Assembly (NCBI GenBank): GCA_963721385.1
Contig: CAVRJB010000019.1
Coordinates: 496,001 to 560,000 of the forward strand
Length of the DNA stretch: 64,000 nt
Source of the DNA: DAOMFB01 sp963721385
GTDB lineage: Bacteria; Acidobacteriota; Thermoanaerobaculia; UBA5066
Reading direction: 5' to 3'
Made by a program: the position numbers and the translations under genes. This document shows, piece after piece, positions 50,380 to 57,828 of the stretch; the first letter of the stretch is position 1; each line of letters starts with the position of its first letter. The notes under the pieces are model-generated. The model made no database searches and was not told where the DNA came from. It saw nothing but the letters and a program-made list of their open reading frames with translations.

Positions 50380-52142
50380 ACGCGGATCCGGATCGCCCGC
50401 CGGTACGGCAGAGCCTCGCGGGGCGCCAGCTCCTGCTGATCGCCGTCGGGCTCTTTCTCCCCGCCGTTCTTCTCGGGGGGACGGCGTGGCATGCGCTCTC
50501 CCGGCTCTCGGACCAGGTGCTCGCCGAGCGCGGGCGGCTCGCCGAGAGCGCGGCCGATCGCGTGGGCGCCGTCCTGCACCAGAACCTCGACGCGCTCTGG
50601 GAAGTGCGGGCCGGGAGCGTGCCCGACCCGGCGACCCGCGACCGGCTCTACGAAGCCCTTCTCCGGCAGCCGCTCCTCGCGAGCGCCTTCCTTCTCGACC
50701 CGTCTGGTACGGCCATCTGGAGCGAGCCGTCGAACGCCCCCGCCGTCGACGCGTCGATGCTGCGTGCGGCGACCGAGGAGGCGAAGGAGACACGCCGGGT
50801 GGCGTTCGCAAGTTACGCGGAAGCGCCCGGAGAGATGCGGGTCCTCGTCGTCGTGCCGCGCGGTGGCGACGCGGGATATGCCGGCGCCGTCCTCGAAGCC
50901 GACCGTCCGGTCGTCGTCGCGCTCCTGTCTTGGGGAAAGCCGGGCGACGAGGGTTCGGCCGACCTCGTGGACGCCCGGGGGACCATTCTCGCCTCGACGG
51001 CGCACGGCCGGGTCGGCGCGGCAGGGCCCGCGCCCCCTCCGGCCGCTGGCGCTCTCCGGGAAGGCGGCGAGGTGAGGGTCTGGGCGCCGCTCGCGATCCT
51101 CCCTGCGAGCGTCGTCCTCCGGCAGCCCGAGGCGGTGGCGTTCGCCCCCGTTCTCGATGCCCGGCGGCTGACGTGGATCCTCGCTCCGATCGTCGTGGGA
51201 ATCACGTTCCTCTTCGCCTGGGGCGCGGCCCGCAGCGTCCGGCAGCCGCTTCTCGTGCTGACGGGCGCGGCGGAGCGGATTGCAGGGGGCGACCTCCGGG
51301 AAGCGATTCCCCCCCTCGGCGAGGACGAGGTCGGACGTCTGGGCCGGTCGCTCGAGACGATGCGCGGAGCGCTCGCGGAGGCGTTCGAGCGCGAATGGAG
51401 CGCGCAGGAGGAGCTGGAGAGCCGGGTGGCCGAGAGGACGAAGGAGCTGTCCCAGCTCGCGCGCGAGCTGAAGGACCGGGACGAGCGGCGGGCGCGTCTC
51501 CTCGCGAAGTTCATCCGGGCGCAGGAAGAGGAACGCAAACGGATCGCGCGCGAGCTGCACGACGAGACGTGTCAGACGGTCGTGGCGCTCTCCGTCGCGG
51601 CCGACGCGACGCTCGCGATGCCGCCGGACCCCGACCGCCGACGGATCCGCGAGATCAAGGCACTCGCCGGACGGGCTCTCTCGGAGCTCCACCGGGTCAT
51701 CTACGACCTCCGGCCGTCGGTGCTCGACGACCTCGGCCTTGCGTCGGCCGTCCGCTGGTACGCCGACCGACATCTCGCCCCGATCGGCATCGCGGTGCGG
51801 TGCGAGATCGAAGGGCTCGACGCGCGTCTGCCGGCGGACGTGGAGACGGCGGTCTTCCGCGTCGTTCAGGAGGCGCTCACGAACGTCCTCCGCCATTCCG
51901 GGGCCACGAGCGTCCTGATCCAGATGGCCCGGACCGGCGGGACCCTCTCGATCGAGATCGAGGACGACGGCAAGGGTTTCGAGACTGAAGCGGTGGCGAC
52001 GCCGGAGTCGTCGGGCCGCGGGCTCGGCCTCCTCGGAATCCGTGAGAGAGTGGAGCTGCTCGGCGGTTCAGTCACGATCGACTCGACGCCGGGCGAGGGG
52101 ACGCGGGTCGCCGTGACCGTCCCGCTCCCCGGGGGGCCGTGA
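50376..52142 (+). CDS. NarL-type sensor histidine kinase with HAMP domain
   Basis: 588 residues. One membrane helix at about 18-38 and another near 265-285 bracket a periplasmic sensor of about 225 residues. A HAMP domain (LLVLTGAAERIAGGDLREAIP) and a coiled coil lead to the HisKA_3 H-box ARELHDETCQTVVAL. The HATPase_c part has EALTNVLRHSGAT, IEDDGKGF and GLGLLGIRERVELLGGSV. HisKA_3 kinases pair with LuxR-type response regulators, exactly the neighbour here. The signal is unknown; the upstream genes may inform what is sensed. Confidence 0.9.
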   Translation: MNADPDRPPVRQSLAGRQLLLIAVGLFLPAVLLGGTAWHALSRLSDQVLAERGRLAESAADRVGAVLHQNLDALWEVRAGSVPDPATRDRLYEALLRQPLLASAFLLDPSGTAIWSEPSNAPAVDASMLRAATEEAKETRRVAFASYAEAPGEMRVLVVVPRGGDAGYAGAVLEADRPVVVALLSWGKPGDEGSADLVDARGTILASTAHGRVGAAGPAPPPAAGALREGGEVRVWAPLAILPASVVLRQPEAVAFAPVLDARRLTWILAPIVVGITFLFAWGAARSVRQPLLVLTGAAERIAGGDLREAIPPLGEDEVGRLGRSLETMRGALAEAFEREWSAQEELESRVAERTKELSQLARELKDRDERRARLLAKFIRAQEEERKRIARELHDETCQTVVALSVAADATLAMPPDPDRRRIREIKALAGRALSELHRVIYDLRPSVLDDLGLASAVRWYADRHLAPIGIAVRCEIEGLDARLPADVETAVFRVVQEALTNVLRHSGATSVLIQMARTGGTLSIEIEDDGKGFETEAVATPESSGRGLGLLGIRERVELLGGSVTIDSTPGEGTRVAVTVPLPGGP

Positions 52143-52143
52143 G

Positions 52144-52794
52144 GTGGCGAAGATCCGGATCGTGATCGCCGACGACCATGCTCTTCTGCGCGAGGGAATC
52201 CGGGCGATCCTGTCGAAGGAGCCGGATCTCGAGGTGGTCGGCGAGGCGGCCGACGGCCGGGAGGCGGTCGAGCGCTGCAAGGCGCTCCTCCCCGACATCG
52301 TCCTGATGGACATCGCGATGCCCGGGCTTGGCGGGCTCGAGGCGGCGCTCGAGATCCGTCGCGACTGCCCGCGCGTGAAGGTGCTCGTCCTGACTCAATA
52401 CGAGGACCGCGAGTACGTGTCGCGCTTCCTGAAGGCCGGTGCCGCGGGCTACGTCCTCAAGAAGGCGGTCGGCGCGGACCTCGCGTCGGCTGTCCGGAGC
52501 GCCCAGAAGGGCGGCCTCGTCCTCGACCCTCAGGTGGCCCGGGATGCCCTGCGCGAGCCCGAGCCCGCCGGAGCGGGGGACGGGAGCGACCCCTACGAGG
52601 GGCTGACCGACCGCGAGAAGCAGGTGCTGAAGCTCGTGGCCGAGGGGAAGAGCAACAAGGAGGTCGCGTCGCTCCTCGGCGTCTCGGTCAAGACCGCCAT
52701 GTCGCACCGCGAGCACGTGATGGAGAAGCTGGGGCTCCACAATCGGACCGACTTGATCCGCTTCGCCCTGAAAAAAGGCGTCATCCGCGACTGA
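52144..52794 (+). CDS. NarL/FixJ-family response regulator
   Basis: 216 residues from GTG 52144, one base after the kinase stop. The receiver domain has DDH at 10-12, the phosphorylated Asp56 in IVLMDIAMP, and Lys in the LKKAVG block. The LuxR-type HTH reads LTDREKQVLKLVAEGKSNKEVASLLGVSVKTAMSHREHVMEKL. It should bind DNA as a phosphorylated dimer, controlling its own set of genes, perhaps including the redox genes upstream. A 12-bp stem-loop overlaps the stop codon and serves as terminator for the convergent gene. Confidence 0.93.
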   Translation: MAKIRIVIADDHALLREGIRAILSKEPDLEVVGEAADGREAVERCKALLPDIVLMDIAMPGLGGLEAALEIRRDCPRVKVLVLTQYEDREYVSRFLKAGAAGYVLKKAVGADLASAVRSAQKGGLVLDPQVARDALREPEPAGAGDGSDPYEGLTDREKQVLKLVAEGKSNKEVASLLGVSVKTAMSHREHVMEKLGLHNRTDLIRFALKKGVIRD

Positions 52795-52807
52795 GCGCGG
52801 ATGACGC
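52771..52807 (-). terminator. Intrinsic terminator of the convergent gene, embedded in the regulator gene end
   Basis: On the minus strand GCGTCATCCGCG, six loop bases, CGCGGATGACGC is followed by C and six T (the complement of AAAAAA at 52771-52776). The stem contains the last codons and stop of the response-regulator gene on the other strand. Confidence 0.8.
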
Positions 52808-52837
52808 GGAATCCGGATCCGGGAAACGGAGCCGTCG

Positions 52838-53245
52838 TTACTCGGCGCCCTCGTTCTTCTTTTCGCTCTCGTCCTTCTTCTCTTCCTTCGCGGCCTTGGC
52901 GTCCTTTTTCGCCTTCTTCTTGCCGGCGAAGGTGGCCATGCCGGGCTGCCAGTCGGGCCCGACGGCCGCGCCGACCTCGTCCGCCGCGCGCCGGAGTCCG
53001 CCGGCGGCCTTCTTGCCGAGGTGGTTGAAGAGCATCGCGAACCCGAGGAAGGGGAGGAAGACCACGAAGAGGCCGCCCATCACCGGCGCCCCTGCGAGCA
53101 TCACGAGAGTCGGGATCCGAACCCAGGTCGTCTCCTCGTTCCCCGGCAGGACGCCCTTTTCGCCCTGAACCACCGTGATCTCCCAGTTGCCCTTGTGGAA
53201 GTAGAAACCGCCGGGAACCTTGTTGCCGCCCTTGAGCTCTTTCAT
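52838..53245 (-). CDS. Small membrane protein with Lys/Glu tail
   Basis: 135 residues. ATG at 53245 has AGGAGG six bases upstream. KGNWEITVVQGEKG is a soluble lead, VRIPTLVMLAGAPVMGGLFVVFLPFLGFAMLF holds one or two membrane helices, and the last 25 residues alternate Lys, Glu and Ala (KKKAKKDAKAAKEEKKDE), a flexible charged tail. I do not recognise a family. It is convergent with the two-component genes and separated by 171 bases from the CHAT gene on the same strand. Confidence 0.65.
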   Translation of the reverse strand: MKELKGGNKVPGGFYFHKGNWEITVVQGEKGVLPGNEETTWVRIPTLVMLAGAPVMGGLFVVFLPFLGFAMLFNHLGKKAAGGLRRAADEVGAAVGPDWQPGMATFAGKKKAKKDAKAAKEEKKDESEKKNEGAE

Positions 53246-53416
53246 TGCTGGCCTCCTGCTTTCGTTCATCGCAAGGAGAAGATAGGCCCCCGCAAGCGCC
53301 TGGGCATCGGGAGTCCACTCCCGGGAAGAGAAACGAGAACCGAAAGTAGAGGGAAAAACTCCCGAGGGGGGGCGGCCGAAGTCCGGAGGCTGCGGAAACC
53401 GTTCGAATGGAGTGAG

Positions 53417-54595
53417 TTACGCCGGGTGTTGGAAGAGGACCGCCGAAGGATCCCGCGCGTAAAGCACCGGCACCGCCCAATCGAGCGCCCCCGTGCCTCC
53501 GTAATGAACCGCGACGCGCGCCTCGCGGAACGCCGCGGAAAGCGGGAAGCCGCGCGTCAGCGCCCAGGCAAAGTGTCGGACGAACGCGGCCGCAGCCTCG
53601 TCGAGGACACGGTATTGGTTCGCCGCGACGGCCGGGACTCCGGCGGCGAGGAGCGCGGGCGCCACGCCGCGAAGGAAGTCGGTCCGTCCGCCGCGCCCGC
53701 TCTCGCAGGCGTTGAGAACGGCGAGGAGAAGGTCGCGCCCGCCGAGCAGCCTTGCGAGCACCTCGGCCTCGAGCCGCTTCGATCCGCCTCGCCCGTCCTC
53801 GAGGAGCAGCGCGCCCGTCTTTCCCTTCTCGTCGTACTCCCCGTGGCCGATGAAGTGGAGGATGTCGACGCGGGAGGACGAGAGGGCGCGGTGGAGGCGC
53901 TCCGGCGTCGCCCGCAAAAGGAGGTCGAGTTTCGCAGCCCCCGCCCGAACGAGAGGAGCGAAGGCCTCGGAGAGCGAGCGCGTCTCGTCGTCCGAGGAGA
54001 GCGGCGGTGTCGCGGACGGGCGGGCCGTGGCGACGAGGAGGCGGAGCGGTCCTTTCCGCGGCCGGGGCGGATCGGGCGGCACGGGCGAGAAGACGTTCCG
54101 GACGAAGCCCACCGCGCCGGAAGCGACGAACGACTTCCGCGACGCGTCGTAGGCCAGCTCCCACGGCTTGTCGGCCACCCAGTCGAGGGCGGACGTGAGG
54201 ACGACGTCCAGCGGCCGTCCTTTCGGCCGTGCGCGGGCGGCGTCCCAGAGGCGCCGGACGTCGCCCGGGAAGAGCGCCTCGAAGAGCGCCGTGCCGGAGC
54301 GCGAAAGCTCCCTCTCCGTGGGGAGCGTCGCGGCGGGCGCGCGGCCGTCGAGAGCCCGGAGAATCCGCTCGTGGAGCTCGATGATCCGGCGCATCCTCTG
54401 GCCCGCCACGCCCCCCTTCGTCTCGAAGGGCTCGACGGCCGTGGCGCCCGAGTAGGTCGCGAGGATCTGAGCCTGCGAGAGAGCGCCGCGCGGCGCGAGG
54501 ACGACGAGGTCGAACCGGTCGGCCGGCTCGGGAAGAGGCAGGTCGCGGAGGGCGGCCCTGTTCGGGCGGCGTGTCCGGCGCGGGTCGCGGGTCAC
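53417..54595 (-). CDS. CHAT-domain (caspase-like) peptidase
   Basis: 392 residues. GTG 54595 overlaps the SCO1 stop (GTGA). CHAT catalytic residues are in place: His in HFIGHGEYDEKGKTGALLL and Cys in VLNACESGRGG. These belong to the caspase/separase superfamily. The front half (LPLPEPADRFDLVVLAP, LDWVADKPWELAYD) resembles an alpha/beta N-terminal extension of CHAT proteins. The two C-terminal strand-helix units (AANQYRVLDEAAAAFVRHFA, FREARVAVHYGG) are the usual end. It is the last gene of the fluoride-riboswitch-led unit and could act on a partner protein when the upstream dynamin-like protein responds to damage; that is inference. Confidence 0.85.
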   Translation of the reverse strand: MTRDPRRTRRPNRAALRDLPLPEPADRFDLVVLAPRGALSQAQILATYSGATAVEPFETKGGVAGQRMRRIIELHERILRALDGRAPAATLPTERELSRSGTALFEALFPGDVRRLWDAARARPKGRPLDVVLTSALDWVADKPWELAYDASRKSFVASGAVGFVRNVFSPVPPDPPRPRKGPLRLLVATARPSATPPLSSDDETRSLSEAFAPLVRAGAAKLDLLLRATPERLHRALSSSRVDILHFIGHGEYDEKGKTGALLLEDGRGGSKRLEAEVLARLLGGRDLLLAVLNACESGRGGRTDFLRGVAPALLAAGVPAVAANQYRVLDEAAAAFVRHFAWALTRGFPLSAAFREARVAVHYGGTGALDWAVPVLYARDPSAVLFQHPA

Positions 54596-55180
54596 GGCTT
54601 TCGCGCCGCCGTCTTCGCGTCCCTCTGAAGCGCGTCCTCGTCGATGTTGTAGCCGAAGAAGCGCGACACCATCCGGCCGGCGCGGTCGACGACGACGGTC
54701 TGGAAGCCGTGGTCGATGTCGCCGCTTTCGCTCCGTTTCACGTTGACGCCATAGGCGAGGACGACCTCCTCGACCTTCTTGGGGTCGCCGGTCAGAAGCA
54801 CGGCCTCGCCGGGCTTGATACGCCGCTCCTTCATGTAGTCGCGGAGGACGGCGGGCGTGTCGTAGGCAGGGTCGAAGGAGACAGCGACGACGAGAGGCTT
54901 CGACTTCGGGTCCTTCGGGTCCGCGGCCTTCCGTGCGGCCGTGAGCGACATCTCGACGACGTACGGGCAGGCGCCGGGGCAGCGCGTGAAGATGAAGGTC
55001 AGGAGGACGGGGCGTCCGTTCCGCGCTGTCTCGAGAGCGAACGGCTTCCCGTCCTGGTCGATCAGCTCGATCGGAGGCGGGGCGTCCTTCTCGGCGACGC
55101 GCGTGGCCGGAGGCTCTCCGGCGCTCGCGATTCCGGCGGCGAACAGAAGCGAGGACGAGCGCGAGGGGGGCCAGCCTCAT
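54592..55180 (-). CDS. SCO1/SenC-like protein, frameshift in the signal peptide
   Basis: From 54592 upward the frame reads a signal-like segment, then IELIDQDGKPFALETARNGRP, TFIFTRCPGACPYVVEMSL (the CxxxC copper site), SFDPAYDTPAVLRDYM, VNVKRSESGDIDHGFQTVVV and GYNIDEDA. This is the SCO1 thioredoxin fold that delivers copper to cytochrome oxidase. The signal peptide starts at ATG 55180 (MRLAPLALVL), but near 55150 one base is out of step with LLFAAGIASA, so the reading frame must shift to make one protein. Upstream, the dynamin-like frame runs into the same ATG with no stop, so the true boundary is unclear. Confidence 0.75.
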
Positions 55181-56899
55181 GATCTCGTCGATTCTAAAGG
55201 CCTCGATGCGCCTCCGCAGGGCTTCCAGCCGCGCGGCCTCGGCGTGGACGCTCGCCTCGCCTTCGGCGCGGCGCGCCCGCGCGCGGTCGAGGGCGGCCGA
55301 GGCCGAGCGGACCGCCTCGGAGAGGCGGCTTCGGATCTCCGCTTCGAGTCGCCGCCGGCTCTCGCGGACGAGGTCGATCAGGTCGTTCTGGACGCGTGCG
55401 CTGTTCGACTCGAGGAGGCGCTCGAGGTAGGCGTCCGCGTCCCGGCTGGCGGCGGCGCGAAGACCCCTCTTCGACCGCAGCCGGTCGAAGAGCCGCGCGA
55501 AAGACGCCGGCTCTGACACGGCGAGAAGCTCGGTGAAGTGGAAGTGCGATCGTCCGCGAAAGCCACTCTCGCGGTCCAGGACCGCTTCCTCTTCGTCCAG
55601 GCCCGGCTCTTCGGATCCCAGGAAGCGGGCGAGAAAGCGATTTCCCATCTCCACGAAGCGGTCGGCGCCCTCGCGATAGAGCGCCTCGGCGGCCGGGCGC
55701 TCGACCTCGGCCCACGCGGCGAGCGCCCTCTGCGCCGTCGAACGGGCCGCCTCGCTCGCGACGGCGCGGATCGCCCGCGCATCCGGCACCGCCCCGAGAA
55801 CGCGGCGCAGCTCTTCGCGCGCGCCCGGAAGCGATCCCACGAGGAAGGCCTCGCGGTCCGCCCTCACACGCGCGGCCAGGCGGTCCACCTCGGCGGCGAG
55901 CAGGTAGCCGAGATCGCCGAGCGCGCGCTCCGCGTCGGCGAGAGCGGTTTCGAGGTTCTTGAGGCGTGTTTCGGACTCAGCGACGGGACGGAGGAGGGCC
56001 CCGCGCAGCTCCTCGATCTCGTGGAGGAGCCGCTTGGAGATGCGCCGGGCGGCGCGCCCGGCCGCCGCGCGCACCAGGTCGGCGCCCGCGTCCCGCGCGA
56101 GCGCCTCGAGCGACCGCAGGAGAGTGTCCCACTCGCGCACCGGCCCCTCTCCTCGAAGCCGCTCGGTCGCGCTGACGGAAAGGAGCGACACCGGCCGCTT
56201 CAGCTTCGACGCGAGGATTCGTTCGGCGAACCGGGACGCCTCGGCGCGTTCGGCGTCCGGCAGCCGGTCGGCCTTGTTCAGGACGAAGATGAGGTGATGG
56301 ACCCCGCGGGCGGCTTCCTCGGCGAGGGCGAGCTCGTCGCCGGAAAGGGGGGGATCGGCGCCGAGGACGACGAGCGCGGCGTCGACGTGCGGCAGGAAGT
56401 CGCGCGTCGCCGCGGTGTTCCCCGCGAAGACCGATCCGATGCCTGGCGTGTCGACGAGGCACATTCCGGTGGCAAGGAGCGGGCTCGGCAGGGAGACTTC
56501 CACCGCGACGAGGCCCCGCCGGTTCTCGGGGTTCTTTTCCTCGGTGACGTAGTCGGGAATTTCCGCGGGCGCGATGTGCCGGATCTCGCCCCCTGCGAGC
56601 CGGACGCGCGCGTCAATCGCGGGGCCGTAGCGAAGGATCGTGACGGCCGATGTGACGGGGATGACGCCGGTCGGGAGAATTTCGCGGCCGACGAGCGCGT
56701 TGAGAAGCGTCGACTTGCCGCGCTTGAACTCGCCGAGACAGACGACGTAAAAGAGGCCTTCGGCAACCCGGGTGGCGACGGTGCGGGCGTCCTCTGCGAG
56801 TGCGGGAGAGCCGACCTCTTGCGCGGTCTTCTCGAGCGCTTCGAGGGCCGAGACGTCCGCGGAGGCCGCGTTTCGACTCAACGGATCCGGGAGAGACAT
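55181..56899 (-). CDS. Dynamin-like GTPase
   Basis: About 573 residues from ATG 56899 (AGGAG six bases upstream, though paired in one state of the riboswitch). GTPase motifs: P-loop GEFKRGKS (56-63), DTPGIGS (150-156), and NKAD (208-211). The remainder is helical and coiled (RRLLHEIEELRGALL, VRADREAFLVGSLP, LERLLESNSARVQND, LDRARARRAEGEASVHAE), the typical middle and effector region of bacterial dynamin-like proteins. Such proteins bind, bend or fuse membranes. The family has no known fluoride role, so its place behind a fluoride riboswitch is unusual. The 3' end is uncertain because no in-frame stop separates it from the SCO1 start. Confidence 0.85.
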
Positions 56900-56902
56900 G
56901 GG

Positions 56903-56964
56903 CGACTCCTGCCAACGGTAGGAGTCATCAGCCCGAAGGCGGTTTCGGCGGACTCCATCGCCCT
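56903..56964 (-). promoter_or_regulatory. Fluoride riboswitch (crcB motif), minus strand
   Basis: The aptamer is 56918-56964: GGCGATGGAGTCCGCCGAAA, then ACCGCC-TTCG-GGCTGATGA and CTCCTAC. These are the hallmark GGCGATGGxGTTCGCC, AAACxGCC and GCTGATGxCTCCTAC blocks. GGAGT in the aptamer can pair with ACTCC. A copy AGGAGT at 56905-56910 is the ribosome site of the downstream gene and can pair with the same ACTCC. Fluoride binding should hold ACTCC in the aptamer and free the ribosome site, so translation of the dynamin-like gene would turn on. The opposite-strand gene crcB does not contain the aptamer in its leader. Confidence 0.88.
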
Positions 56965-56977
56965 TGTCGTCGCCAAG

Positions 56978-56983
56978 ATTATA
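56978..56983 (-). promoter_or_regulatory. -10 hexamer of the fluoride-riboswitch transcript
   Basis: TATAAT on the minus strand about 14 bases before the aptamer. A TATAGA on the plus strand at 56980-56985 could serve the divergent crcB gene, so the two promoters may overlap. No clear -35 is visible for either. Confidence 0.55.
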
Positions 56984-57023
56984 GAGGTCCGCCCTCGCCG
57001 CCATCTGCTACCTTTGGCGTCCG

Positions 57024-57407
57024 ATGCGGCCCGGCTTCCTCGTTCTCGTTTTCGTTGGAGGCGGGATCGGTTCCGTTCTCCGCTACGCGCTCGCGACCGG
57101 CGTCCAGAGGGCCGCACCCGGCCCGTTCCCGTTGGGGACTCTTGCTGTAAACCTCGCGGGCTGTTTCGCGATCGGCCTCGTCGGAGCGCTCGGGCTCGAG
57201 CGGGCTGCGATCTCGCCAGAGGCCCGCGTCTTTCTGATGGTCGGAATCCTCGGCGGATTCACGACCTTCTCGTCGTTCGCGTGGGAGACGCTGGGGCTCG
57301 TCTCCGTGCGCGACATCCTGCGCGCCACGCTCTACGTCACGGGCTCGGTCTTCTTCGGGCTCGTGGGAGCCTGGCTCGGGCGGCTCCTCGGGAGGCTCGG
57401 GACATGA
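57024..57407 (+). CDS. crcB: Fluoride channel CrcB/Fluc
   Basis: 127 residues with four membrane helices. Signature blocks: GGGIGSVLRYAL near residue 12, PLGTLAVNLAGCFAIG (Asn that lines the pore), and the GGFTTFSSF phenylalanine box. CrcB forms a dual-topology dimer that exports fluoride from the cytosol. It overlaps the DUF190 gene by ATGA. It is divergent from the riboswitch-led transcript and its own 20-base upstream region has no aptamer, so it may be constitutive or controlled separately. Confidence 0.95.
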   Translation: MRPGFLVLVFVGGGIGSVLRYALATGVQRAAPGPFPLGTLAVNLAGCFAIGLVGALGLERAAISPEARVFLMVGILGGFTTFSSFAWETLGLVSVRDILRATLYVTGSVFFGLVGAWLGRLLGRLGT

Positions 57408-57757
57408 AGGATCTGAAGACGGCAAAGCTCCTCCGGATCCACGTCGGCGAGGCCGACCGGGCGCGCCGGCAGCCGCTCTACGAGCTGCTCGTCGCCGAGG
57501 CGCGGACCGCGGGCCTCGCGGGGGCGACGGTCCTCCGCGGCATCGAGTCGTTCGGCGCCTCGAGCGTCGTCCACCGCTCGCGGCTCGTCGAGCTGTCGGA
57601 AGATCTTCCGGTGGTCGTCGAGATCGTCGACGCGGAGGAAAAGGTCCGCGCTTTCCTCGAGCGGATCGACCCGCTCCTCACGGAGGCTGCCTGCGGCGTC
57701 CTCATGACGATGGAGACTGTCGAGATCATCCGGTACGCCGCGAAGTCGAAAGCCTGA
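57404..57757 (+). CDS. DUF190 protein, CrcB partner
   Basis: 117 residues. TAKLLRIHVGEADRARRQPLYELLV, RGIESFGASSVVHRSRLVELSEDLPVVVEIVD and TMETVEIIRY are the DUF190 pattern, a CutA/PII-like ferredoxin fold. DUF190 genes very often sit beside crcB and are linked to fluoride resistance. The function is not settled; a ligand or regulatory role for the channel is proposed. The start overlaps the crcB stop, so the two are translated as a coupled pair. Confidence 0.92.
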   Translation: MKDLKTAKLLRIHVGEADRARRQPLYELLVAEARTAGLAGATVLRGIESFGASSVVHRSRLVELSEDLPVVVEIVDAEEKVRAFLERIDPLLTEAACGVLMTMETVEIIRYAAKSKA

Positions 57758-57828
57758 CGCGCCGTCACGGGGCCGCTTTCTCGACCTTCCGGATCCGGCT
57801 GTCGTGGGCGTCTCTCATGCCTTGATGG

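Noticed and set aside
53308..53323. Terminator after the CHAT gene
   Set aside because: CGGGAGT-CC-ACTCCCG is a perfect small hairpin but has no T run on either strand; not listed as a terminator.
56918..56964. Fluoride riboswitch controlling crcB on the plus strand
   Set aside because: The consensus blocks read 5' to 3' only on the minus strand. The plus strand gives the complement, which does not form the aptamer.
53417..57004. A 1195-residue single dynamin-CHAT fusion
   Set aside because: The middle 200 residues are Arg-rich nonsense, and in another frame this stretch encodes a good SCO1 protein with a CxxxC site. A fusion is therefore unlikely, although the exact gene border stays open.
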